Below are positions 19,611 through 31,100 of a stretch of 64,000 bases of DNA, piece after piece (position 1 is the stretch's first letter; each line of letters opens with the position of its first letter). The translations under genes and the position numbers were made by a program. The DNA is taken from positions 19,227-83,226 of the forward strand of contig NW_027052969.1 of NCBI RefSeq assembly GCF_011386835.1, in the 5' to 3' direction. A model generated the notes under the pieces. That model had not been told where the DNA came from. It worked only from the letters and a program-made list of their open reading frames with translations, and searched no databases. This DNA comes from Chrysemys picta bellii. Lineage: Eukaryota; Chordata; Testudines; Emydidae.

Positions 19611-22600
19611 AGGCCTGTGGCCCCTTAGAGACTAGCAAACTTGGTTTGCTAGCGATGCAGTGCCTGGTGTCAGAGACCTGTGGCCCCTTAGAGACTAGCA
19701 AACTTGGTTTGCTAGCGATGCAGTGCCTGGTGTCAGAGACCTGTGGCCCCTTAGAGACTAGCAAACTTGGTTTGCTAGCGATGCAGTGCCTGGTGTCAGA
19801 GACCTGTGGCCCCTTAGAGACTAGCAAACTTGGTTTGCTAGCGATGCAGTGCCTGGTGTCAGGCCTGTGGCCCCTTAGAGACTAGCAAACCTGGTTTGCT
19901 AGAGATGCAGTGCCTGGTGTCAGGCCTGTGGCCCCTTAGAGACTAGCAAACCTGGTTTGCTAGAGATGCAGTGCCTTGTGTCAGAGACCTGTGGCCCCTT
20001 AGAGACTAGCAAACCTGGTTTGCTAGAGATGCAGTGCCTGGTGTCAGACCTGTGGCCCCTTAGAGACTAGCAAACCTGGTTTGCTAGAGATGCAGTGCCT
20101 GGTGTCAGAGACCTGTGGCCCCTTAGAGACTAGCAAACTTGGTTTGCTAGAGATGCAGTGCCTTGTGTCAGAGACCTGTGGCCCCTTAGAGACTAGCAAA
20201 CTTGGTTTGCTAGAGATGCAGTGCCTTGTGTCAGAGACCTGTGGCCCCTTAGAGACTACCAAACTTGGTTTGCTAGCGATGCAGTGCCTTGTGTCAGAGA
20301 CCTGTGGCCCCTTAGAGACTAGCAAACTTGGTTTGCTAGCGATGCAGTGCCTGGTGTCAGAGGCCTGTGGCCCCTTAGAGACTAGCAAACTTGGTTTGCT
20401 AGCGATGCAGTGCCTTGTGTCACAGGCCTGTGGCCCCTTAGAGACTAGCAAACCTGGTTTGCTAGCGATGCAGTGCCTTGTGTCAGAGACCTGTGGCCCC
20501 TTAGAGACTAGCAAACCTGGTTTGCTAGCGATGCAGTGCCTGGTGTCAGGCCTGTGGCCCCTTAGAGACTAGCAAACCTGGTTTGCTAGAGATGCAGTGC
20601 CTGGTGTCAGGCCTGTGGCCCCTTAGAGACTAGCAAACCTGGTTTGCTAGAGATGCAGTGCCTGGTGTCAGGCCTGTGGCCCCTTAGAGACTAGCAAACC
20701 TGGTTTGCTAGCGATGCAGTGCCTGGTGTCAGGCCTGTGTCCCCTTGGAAACTAGCAAACCTGGTTTGCTAGCGATGCAGTGCCTGGTGTCAGAGACCTG
20801 TGGCCCCTTAGAGACTAGCAAACTTGGTTTGCTAGCGATGCAGTGCCTTGTGTCAGAGACCTGTGGCCCCTTAGAGACTAGCAAACTTGGTTTGCTAGCG
20901 ATGCAGTGCCTTGTGTCAGAGACCTGTGGCCCCTTAGAGACTAGCAAACTTGGTTTGCTAGCGATGCAGTGCCTTGTGTCAGAGACCTGTGGCCCCTTAG
21001 AGACTAGCAAACTTGGTTTGCTAGCGATGCAGTGCCTTGTGTCAGAGACCTGTGGCCCCTTAGAGACTAGCAAACTTGGTTTGCTAGCGATGCAGTGCCT
21101 TGTGTCAGAGACCTGTGGCCCCTTAGAGACTAGCAAACTTGGTTTGCTAGCGATGCAGTGCCTTGTGTCAGAGACCTGTGGCCCCTTAGAGACTAGCAAA
21201 CTTGGTTTGCTAGCGATGCAGTGCCTTGTGTCAGAGGCCTGTGGCCCCTTAGAGACTAGCAAACCTGGTTTGCTAGAGATGCAGTGCCTTGTGTCAGGCC
21301 TGTGGCCCCTTAGAGACTAGCAAACCTGGTTTGCTAGAGATGCAGTGCCTGGTGTCAGGCCTGTGGCCCCTTAGAGACTAGCAAACCTGGTTTGCTAGCG
21401 ATGCAGTGCCTTGTGTCAGAGACCTGTGGCCCCTTAGAGACTAGCAAACTTGGTTTGCTAGCGATGCAGTGCCTTGTGTCAGAGACCTGTGGCCCCTCAG
21501 AGACTAACAAACTTGGTTTGCTAGCGATGCAGTGCCTGGTGTCAGGCCTGTGGCCCCTTAGAGACTAGCAAACTTGGTTTGCTAGCGATGCAGTGCCTTG
21601 TGTCAGAGACGTGTGGCCCCTTAGAGACTAGCAAACTTGGTTTGCTAGCGATGCAGTGCCTTGTGTCAGAGACCTGTGGCCCCTTAGAGACTAGCAAACT
21701 TGGTTTGCTAGCGATGCAGTGCCTTGTGTCAGAGACCTGTGGCCCCTTAGAGACTAGCAAACTTGGTTTGCTAGCGATGCAGTGCCTTGTGTCAGGCCTG
21801 TGGCCCCTTAGAGACTAGCAAACTTGGTTTGCTAGAGATGCAGTGCCTGGTGTCAGGCCTGTGGCCCCTTAGAGACTAGCAAACTTGGTTTGCTAGAGAT
21901 GCAGTGCCTGGTGTCAGAGACCTGTGGCCCCTTAGAGACTAGCAAACTTGGTTTGCTAGCGATGCAGTGCCTGGTGTCAGAGACCTGTGGCCCCTTAGAG
22001 ACTAGCAAACTTGGTTTGCTAGCGATGCAGTGCCTGGTGTCAGAGACCTGTGGCCCCTTAGAGACTAGCAAACTTGGTTTGCTAGAGAGGCAGTGCCTGG
22101 TGTCAGAGACCTGTGGCCCCTTAGAGACTAGCAAACCTGGTTTGCTAGAGATGCAGTGCCTGGTGTCAGACCTGTGGCCCCTTAGAGACTAGCAAACCTG
22201 GTTTGCTAGCGATGCAGTGCCTGGTGTCAGACCTGTGGCCCCTTAGAGACTAGCAAACTTGGTTTGCTAGCGATGCAGTGCCTTGTGTCATAGACCTGTG
22301 GCCCCTTAGAGACTAGCAAACTTGGTTTGCTAGCGATGCAGTGCCTTGTGTCAGAGACCTGTGGCCCCTTAGAGACTAGCAAACTTGGTTTGCTAGCGAT
22401 GCAGTGCCTTGTGTCAGAGACCTGTGGCCCCTTAGAGACTAGCAAACTTGGTTTGCTAGCGATGCAGTGCCTTGTGTCACAGGCCTGTGGCCCCTTAGAG
22501 ACTAGCAAACTTGGTTTGCTAGCGATGCAGTGCCTTGTGTCACAGGCCTGTGGCCCCTTAGAGACTAGCAAACTTGGTTTGCTAGCGATGCAGTGCCTGG

Positions 22601-24320
22601 TGTCAGAGACCTGTGGCCCCTTAGAGACTAGCAAACTTGGTTTGCTAGCGATGCAGTGCCTGGTGTCAGAGACCTGTGGCCCCTTAGAGACTAGCAAACT
22701 TGGTTTGCTAGCGATGCAGTGCCTGGTGTCAGAGACCTGTGGCCCCTTAGAGACTAGCAAACTTGGTTTGCTAGCGATGCAGTGCCTGGTGTCAGGCCTG
22801 TGGCCCCTTAGAGACTAGCAAACCTGGTTTGCTAGAGATGCAGTGCCTGGTGTCAGGCCTGTGGCCCCTTAGAGACTAGCAAACCTGGTTTGCTAGAGAT
22901 GCAGTGCCTTGTGTCAGAGACCTGTGGCCCCTTAGAGACTAGCAAACCTGGTTTGCTAGAGATGCAGTGCCTGGTGTCAGACCTGTGGCCCCTTAGAGAC
23001 TAGCAAACCTGGTTTGCTAGAGATGCAGTGCCTGGTGTCAGAGACCTGTGGCCCCTTAGAGACTAGCAAACTTGGTTTGCTAGAGATGCAGTGCCTTGTG
23101 TCAGAGACCTGTGGCCCCTTAGAGACTAGCAAACTTGGTTTGCTAGAGATGCAGTGCCTTGTGTCAGAGACCTGTGGCCCCTTAGAGACTACCAAACTTG
23201 GTTTGCTAGCGATGCAGTGCCTTGTGTCAGAGACCTGTGGCCCCTTAGAGACTAGCAAACTTGGTTTGCTAGCGATGCAGTGCCTGGTGTCAGAGGCCTG
23301 TGGCCCCTTAGAGACTAGCAAACTTGGTTTGCTAGCGATGCAGTGCCTTGTGTCACAGGCCTGTGGCCCCTTAGAGACTAGCAAACCTGGTTTGCTAGCG
23401 ATGCAGTGCCTTGTGTCAGAGACCTGTGGCCCCTTAGAGACTAGCAAACCTGGTTTGCTAGCGATGCAGTGCCTGGTGTCAGGCCTGTGGCCCCTTAGAG
23501 ACTAGCAAACCTGGTTTGCTAGAGATGCAGTGCCTGGTGTCAGGCCTGTGGCCCCTTAGAGACTAGCAAACCTGGTTTGCTAGAGATGCAGTGCCTGGTG
23601 TCAGGCCTGTGGCCCCTTAGAGACTAGCAAACCTGGTTTGCTAGCGATGCAGTGCCTGGTGTCAGGCCTGTGTCCCCTTGGAAACTAGCAAACCTGGTTT
23701 GCTAGCGATGCAGTGCCTGGTGTCAGAGACCTGTGGCCCCTTAGAGACTAGCAAACTTGGTTTGCTAGCGATGCAGTGCCTTGTGTCAGAGACCTGTGGC
23801 CCCTTAGAGACTAGCAAACTTGGTTTGCTAGCGATGCAGTGCCTTGTGTCAGAGACCTGTGGCCCCTTAGAGACTAGCAAACTTGGTTTGCTAGCGATGC
23901 AGTGCCTTGTGTCAGAGACCTGTGGCCCCTTAGAGACTAGCAAACTTGGTTTGCTAGCGATGCAGTGCCTTGTGTCAGAGACCTGTGGCCCCTTAGAGAC
24001 TAGCAAACTTGGTTTGCTAGCGATGCAGTGCCTTGTGTCAGAGACCTGTGGCCCCTTAGAGACTAGCAAACTTGGTTTGCTAGCGATGCAGTGCCTTGTG
24101 TCAGAGACCTGTGGCCCCTTAGAGACTAGCAAACTTGGTTTGCTAGCGATGCAGTGCCTTGTGTCAGAGGCCTGTGGCCCCTTAGAGACTAGCAAACCTG
24201 GTTTGCTAGAGATGCAGTGCCTTGTGTCAGGCCTGTGGCCCCTTAGAGACTAGCAAACCTGGTTTGCTAGAGATGCAGTGCCTGGTGTCAGGCCTGTGGC
24301 CCCTTAGAGACTAGCAAACC
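18455..24320 (+). repeat. Complete tandem HOR duplication, period 2933 bp (47 monomers)
   Basis: Two head-to-tail copies, about 18455-21387 and 21388-24320, are essentially identical. They share private changes not seen elsewhere in the window together: CTAACAAAC (about 18573, 21506), GACGTG (18667, 21600), AGAGGCAG (19155, 22088), and ACCAAAC (20259, 23192). I noticed no differences in the segments compared, although I did not check every base. A duplication this clean means a very recent unequal exchange or amplification, or an assembly duplication. The copies diverge near 21.39/24.32 kb, where the second continues into CCGGGTG monomers. Confidence 0.88.
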
Positions 24321-27300
24321 TGGTTTGCTAGAGATGCAGTGCCGGGTGTCAGAGACCTGTGGCCCCTTAGAGACTAGCAAACCTGGTTTGCTAGCGATGC
24401 AGTGCCGGGTTTCAGAGACCTGTGGCCCCTTAGAGACTAGCAAACTTGGTTTGCTAGCGATGCAGTGCCTGGTGTCAGAGACCTGTGGCCCCTTAGAGAC
24501 TAGCAAACTTGGTTTGCTAGCGATGCAGTGCCTTGTGTCAGGCCTGTGGCCCCTTAGAGACTAGCAAACCTGGTTTGCTAGCGATGCAGTGCCTGGTGTC
24601 AGGCCTGTGGCCCCTTAGAGACTAGCAAACCTGGTTTGCTAGAGATGCAGTGCCTGGTGTCAGAGACCTGTGGCCCCTTAGAGACTAGCAAACTTGGTTT
24701 GCTAGAGATGCAGTGCCTTGTGTCAGAGACCTGTGGCCCCTTAGAGACTAGCAAACTTGGTTTGCTAGAGATGCAGTGCCTTGTGTCAGAGACCTGTGGC
24801 CCCTTAGAGACTAGCAAACTTGGTTTGCTAGAGATGCAGTGCCTTGTGTCAGAGACCTGTGGCCCCTTAGAGACTAGCAAACTTGGTTTGGTAGAGATGC
24901 AGTGCCTTGTGTCAGAGACCTGTGGCCCCTTAGAGACTAGCAAACTTGGTTTGCTAGCGATGCAGTGCCTTGTGTCAGAGGCCTGTGGCCCCTTAGAGAC
25001 TAGCAAACTTGGTTTGCTAGCGATGCAGTGCCTTGTTTCACAGGCCTGTGGCCCCTTAGAGACTAGCAAACTTGGTTTGCTAGCGATGCAGTGCCTTGTG
25101 TCAGAGACATGTGGCCCCTTAGAGACTAGCAAACCTGGTTTTCTAGCGATGCAGTGCCTTGTGTCACAGGCCTGTGGCCCCTTAGAGACTAGCAAACCTG
25201 GTTTGCTAGCGATGCAGTGCCTTGTGTGACAGGCCTGTGGCCCCTTAGAGACTAGCAAACCTGGTTTGCTAGCGATGCAGTGCCTGGTGTCAGACCTGTG
25301 GCCCCTTAGAGACTAGCAAACTTGGTTTGCTAGCGATGCAGTGCCTTGTGTCATAGACCTGTGGCCCCTTAGAGACTAGCAAACTTGGTTTGCTAGCGAT
25401 GCAGTGCCTTGTGTCAGAGACCTGTGGCCCCTTAGAGACTAGCAAACTTGGTTTGCTAGCGATGCAGTGCCTTGTGTCACAGGCCTGTGGCCCCTTAGAG
25501 ACTAGCAAACTTGGTTTGCTAGCGATGCAGTGCCTTGTGTCACAGGCCTGTGGCCCCTTAGAGACTAGCAAACTTGGTTTGCTAGCGATGCAGTGCCTGG
25601 TGTCAGAGACCTGTGGCCCCTTAGAGACTAGAAAACTTGGTTTGCTAGCGATGCAGTGCCTGGTGTCAGAGACCTGTGGCCCCTTAGAGACTAGCAAACT
25701 TGGTTTGCTAGCGATGCAGTGCCTGGTGTCAGAGACCTGTGGCCCCTTAGAGACTACCAAACTTGGTTTGCTAGCGATGCAGTGCCTGGTGTCAGGCCTG
25801 TGGCCCCTTAGAGACTAGCAAACCTGGTTTGCTAGAGATGCAGTGCCTGGTGTCAGGCCTGTGGCCCCTTAGAGACTAGCAAACCTGGTTTGCTAGAGAT
25901 GCAGTGCCTTGTGTCAGAGACCTGTGGCCCCTTAGAGACTAGCAAACCTGGTTTGCTAGAGATGCAGTGCCTGGTGTCAGACCTGTGGCCCCTTAGAGAC
26001 TAGCAAACCTGGTTTGCTAGAGATGCAGTGCCTGGTGTCAGAGACCTGTGGCCCCTTAGAGACTAGCAAACTTGGTTTGCTAGAGATGCAGTGCCTTGTG
26101 TCAGAGACCTGTGGCCCCTTAGAGACTAGCAAACTTGGTTTGCTAGAGATGCAGTGCCTTGTGTCAGAGACCTGTGGCCCCTTAGAGACTAGCAAACTTG
26201 GTTTGCTAGCGATGCAGTGCCTTGTGTCAGAGACCTGTGGCCCCTTAGAGACTAGCAAACTTGGTTTGCTAGCGATGCAGTGCCTGGTGTCAGAGGCCTG
26301 TGGCCCCTTAGAGACTAGCAAACTTGGTTTGCTAGCGATGCAGTGCCTTGTGTCAGAGACCTGTGGCCTCTTAGAGACTAGCAAACTTGGTTTGCTAGCG
26401 ATGCAGTGCCTGGTGTCAGAGGCCTGTGGCCCCTTAGAGACTAGCAAACTTGGTTTGCTAGCGATGCAGTGCCTTGTGTCACAGGCCTGTGGCCCCTTAG
26501 AGACTAGCAAACCTGGTTTGCTAGCGATGCAGTGCCTTGTGTCAGAGACCTGTGGCCCCTTAGAGACTAGCAAACCTGGTTTGCTAGCGATGCAGTGCCT
26601 GGTGTCAGGCCTGTGGCCCCTTAGAGACTAGCAAACCTGGTTTGCTAGAGATGCAGTGCCTGGTGTCAGGCCTGTGGCCCCTTAGAGACTAGCAAACCTG
26701 GTTTGCTAGAGATGCAGTGCCTGGTGTCAGGCCTGTGGCCCCTTAGAGACTAGCAAACCTGGTTTGCTAGCGATGCAGTGCCTTGTGTCAGGCCTGTGTC
26801 CCCTTGGAAACTAGCAAACCTGGTTTGCTAGCGATGCAGTGCCTGGTGTCAGAGACCTGTGGCCCCTTAGAGACTAGCAAACTTGGTTTGCTAGCGATGC
26901 AGTGCCTTGTGTCAGAGACCTGTGGCCCCTTAGAGACTAGCAAACTTGGTTTGCTAGCGATGCAGTGCCTTGTGTCAGAGACCTGTGGACCCTTAGAGAC
27001 TAGCAAACTTGGTTTGCTAGCGATGCAGTGCCTTGTGTCAGAGACCTGTGGCCCCTTAGAGACTAGCAAACTTGGTTTGCTAGCGATGCAGTGCCTTGTG
27101 TCAGAGGCCTGTGGCCCCTTAGAGACTAGCAAACCTGGTTTGCTAGAGATGCAGAGCCTTGTGTCAGGCCTGTGGCCCCTTAGAGACTAGCAAACCTGGT
27201 TTGCTAGAGATGCAGTGCCTGGTGTCAGGCCTGTGGCCCCTTAGAGACTAGCAAACCTGGTTTGCTAGAGATGCAGTGCCGGGTGTCAGAGACCTGTGGC

Positions 27301-28160
27301 CCCTTAGAGACTAGCAAACCTGGTTTGCTAGCGATGCAGTGCCGGGTGTCAGAGACCTGTGGCCCCTTAGAGACTAGCAAACTTGGTTTGCTAGCGATGC
27401 AGTGCCTGGTGTCAGAGACCTGTGGCCCCTTAGAGACTAGCAAACTTGGTTTGCTAGCGATGCAGTGCCTTGTGTCAGGCCTGTGGCCCCTTAGAGACTA
27501 GCAAACCTGGTTTGCTAGCGATGCAGTGCCTGGTGTCAGGCCTGTGGCCCCTTAGAGACTAGCAAACCTGGTTTGCTAGAGATGCAGTGCCTGGTGTCAG
27601 AGACCTGTGGCCCCTTAGAGACTAGCAAACTTGGTTTGCTAGAGATGCAGTGCCTTGTGTCAGAGACCTGTGGCCCCTTAGAGACTAGCAAACTTGGTTT
27701 GCTAGAGATGCAGTGCCTTGTGTCAGAGACCTGTGGCCCCTTAGAGACTAGCAAACTTGGTTTGCTAGAGATGCAGTGCCTTGTGTCAGAGACCTGTGGC
27801 CCCTTAGAGACTAGCAAACTTGGTTTGGTAGAGATGCAGTGCCTTGTGTCAGAGACCTGTGGCCCCTTAGAGACTAGCAAACTTGGTTTGCTAGCGATGC
27901 AGTGCCTTGTGTCAGAGGCCTGTGGCCCCTTAGAGACTAGCAAACTTGGTTTGCTAGCGATGCAGTGCCTTGTGTCACAGGCCTGTGGCCCCTTAGAGAC
28001 TAGCAAACTTGGTTTGCTAGCGATGCAGTGCCTTGTGTCAGAGACATGTGGCCCCTTAGAGACTAGCAAACCTGGTTTTCTAGCGATGCAGTGCCTTGTG
28101 TCACAGGCCTGTGGCCCCTTAGAGACTAGCAAACCTGGTTTGCTAGCGATGCAGTGCCTT
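24260..28160 (+). repeat. HOR segment repeated at 2937-bp offset
   Basis: About 24.26-25.22 kb matches 27.20-28.16 kb. Both contain two CCGGGTG monomers, a run of A27 monomers with GGTAGAG (G23 change, near 24892 and 27829), a GAGGCC monomer, a CACAGGCC monomer, and a GACATG plus TTTTCTAG pair. The first copy has private GGTTTCAG near 24409 and TGTGTGACAGG near 25225. After that point the first copy returns to the CATAGACC part of the 3-kb HOR, while the second continues with additional CACAGGCC and GAAATG monomers. Confidence 0.83.
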
Positions 28161-31100
28161 GTGTCACAGGCCTGTGGCCCCTTAGAGACTAGCAAACCTG
28201 CTTTGCTAGCGATGCAGTACCTTGTGTCAGAGACCTGTGGCCCCTTAGAGACTAGCAAACTTGGTTTGCTAGCGATGCAGTGCCTTGTGTCAGAGACCTG
28301 TGGCCCCTTAGAGACTAGCAAACTTGGTTTGCTAGCGATGCAGTGCCTTGTGTCAGAGACCTGTGGCCCCTTAGAGACTAGCAAACTTGGTTTGCTAGCG
28401 ATGCAGTGCCTTGTGTCACAGGCCTGTGGCCCCTTAGAGACTAGCAAACTTGGTTTGCTAGAAATGCAGTGCCTTGTGTCAGAGACCTGTGGCCCCTTAC
28501 AGACTAGCAAACTTGGTTTGCTAGCGATGCAGTGCCTTGTGTCACAGGCCTGTGGCCCCTTAGAGACTAGCAAACTTGGTTTGCTAGAAATGCAGTGCCT
28601 TGTGTCAGAGACCTGTGGCCCCTTAGAGACTAGCAAACTTGGTTTGCTAGAGATGCAGTGCCTTGTGTCAGAGACCTGTGGCCCCTTAGAGACTAGCAAA
28701 CCTGGTTTGCTAGAGATGCAGTGCCTTGTGTCAGAGACCTGTGGCCCCTTAGAGACTAGCAAACTTGGTTTGCTAGCGATGCAGTGCCTGGTGTCAGAGG
28801 CCTGTGGCCCCTTAGAGACTAGCAAACCTGGTTTGCTAGAGATGCAGTGCCTGGTGTCAGAGGCCTGTGGCCCCTTAGAGACTAGCAAACCTGGTTTGCT
28901 AGAGATGCAGTGCCTGGTGTCAGAGGCCTGTGGCCCCTTAGAGACTAGCAAACCTGGTTTGCTAGAGATGCAGTGCCTGGTGTCAGGCCTGTGGCCCCTT
29001 AGAGACTAGCAAACCTGGTTTGCTAGAGATGCAGTGCCTGGTGTCAGAGGCCTGTGGCCCCTTAGAGACTAGCAAACCTGGTTTGCTAGAGATGCAGTGC
29101 CTGGTGTTAGGCCTGTGGCCCCTTAGAGACTAGCAAACCTGGTTTGCTAGCGATGCAGTGCCTGGTATCAGGCCTGTGGCCCCTTAGAGACTAGCAAACC
29201 TGGTTTGCTAGCGATGCAGTGCCTGGTGTCAGGCACCTGTGGCCCCTTAGAGACTAGCAAACCTGGTTTGCTAGCGATGCAGTGCCTGGTGTCAGGCACC
29301 TGTGGCCCCTTAGAGACTAGCAAACCTGGTTTGCTAGCGATGCAGTGCCTTGTGTCAGAGACCTGTGGCCCCTTAGAGACTAGCAAACTTGGTTTGCTAG
29401 CGATGCAGTGCCTTGTGTCAGAGACCTGTGGCCCCTTAGAGACTAGCAAACTTGGTTTGCTAGCGATGCAGTGCCTTGTGTCAGAGACCTGTGGCCCCTT
29501 AGAGACTAGCAAACTTGGTTTGCTAGCGATGCAGTGCCTTGTGTCAGAGACCTGTGGCCCCTCAGAGACTACCAACTTGGTTTGCTAGCGATGCAGTGCC
29601 TGGTGTCAGGCCTGTGGCCCCTTAGAGACTAGCAAACTTGGTTTGCTAGCGATGCAGTGCCTTGTGTCAGAGACCTGTGGCCCCTTAGAGACTAGCAAAC
29701 TTGGTTTGCTAGCGATGCAGTGCCTTGTGTCAGAGACCTGTGGCCCCTTAGAGACTAGCAAACTTGGTTTGCTAGCGATGCAGTGCCTTGTGTCAGGCCT
29801 GTGGCCCCTTAGAGACTAGCAAACTTGGTTTGCTAGAGATGCAGTGCCTGGTGTCAGGCCTGTGGCCCCTTAGAGACTAGCAAACTTGGTTTGCTAGAGA
29901 TGCAGTGCCTGGTGTCAGAGACCTGTGGCCCCTTAGAGACTAGCAAACTTGGTTTGCTAGCGATGCAGTGCCTGGTGTCAGAGACCTGTGGCCCCTTAGA
30001 GACTAGCAAACTTGGTTTGCTAGCGATGCAGTGCCTGGTGTCAGAGACCTGTGGCCCCTTAGAGACTAGCAAACTTGGTTTGCTAGAGATGCAGTGCCTG
30101 GTGTCAGAGACCTGTGGCCCCTTAGAGACTAGCAAACCTGGTTTGCTAGAGATGCAGTGCCTGGTGTCAGACCTGTGGCCCCTTAGAGACTAGCAAACCT
30201 GTTTTGCTAGCGATGCAGTGCCTGGTGTCAGACCTGTGGCCCCTTAGAGACTAGCAAACTTGGTTTGCTAGCGATGCAGTGCCTTGTGTCATAGACCTGT
30301 GGCCCCTTAGAGACTAGCAAACTTGGTTTGCTAGCGATGCAGTGCCTTGTGTCAGAGACCTGTGGCCCCTTAGAGACTAGCAAACTTGGTTTGCTAGCGA
30401 TGCAGTGCCTTGTGTCAGAGACCTGTGGCCCCTTAGAGACTAGCAAACTTGGTTTGCTAGCGATGCAGTGCCTTGTGTCACAGGCCTGTGGCCCCTTAGA
30501 GACTAGCAAACTTGGTTTGCTAGCGATGCAGTGCCTTGTGTCACAGGCCTGTGGCCCCTTAGAGACTAGCAAACTTGGTTTGCTAGCGATGCAGTGCCTG
30601 GTGTCACAGGCCTGTGGCCCCTTAGAGACTAGCAAACTTGGTTTGCTAGCGATGCAGTGCCTGGTGTCAGAGACCTGTGGCCCCTTAGAGACTAGCAAAC
30701 CTGGTTTGCTAGCGATGCAGTGCCTGGTGTCAGGCCTGTGGCCCCTTAGAGACTAGCAAACCTGGTTTGCTAGAGATGCAGTGCCTGGTGTCAGGCCTGT
30801 GGCCCCTTAGAGACTAGCAAACCTGGTTTGCTAGAGATGCAGTGCCTTGTGTCAGAGACCTGTGGCCCCTTAGAGACTAGCAAACCTGGTTTGCTAGAGA
30901 TGCAGTGCCTGGTGTCAGACCTGTGGCCCCTTAGAGACTAGCAAACCTGGTTTGCTAGAGATGCAGTGCCTGGTGTCAGAGACCTGTGGCCCCTTAGAGA
31001 CTAGCAAACTTGGTTTGCTAGAGATGCAGTGCCTTGTGTCAGAGACCTGTGGCCCCTTAGAGACTAGCAAACTTGGTTTGCTAGAGATGCAGTGACTTGT

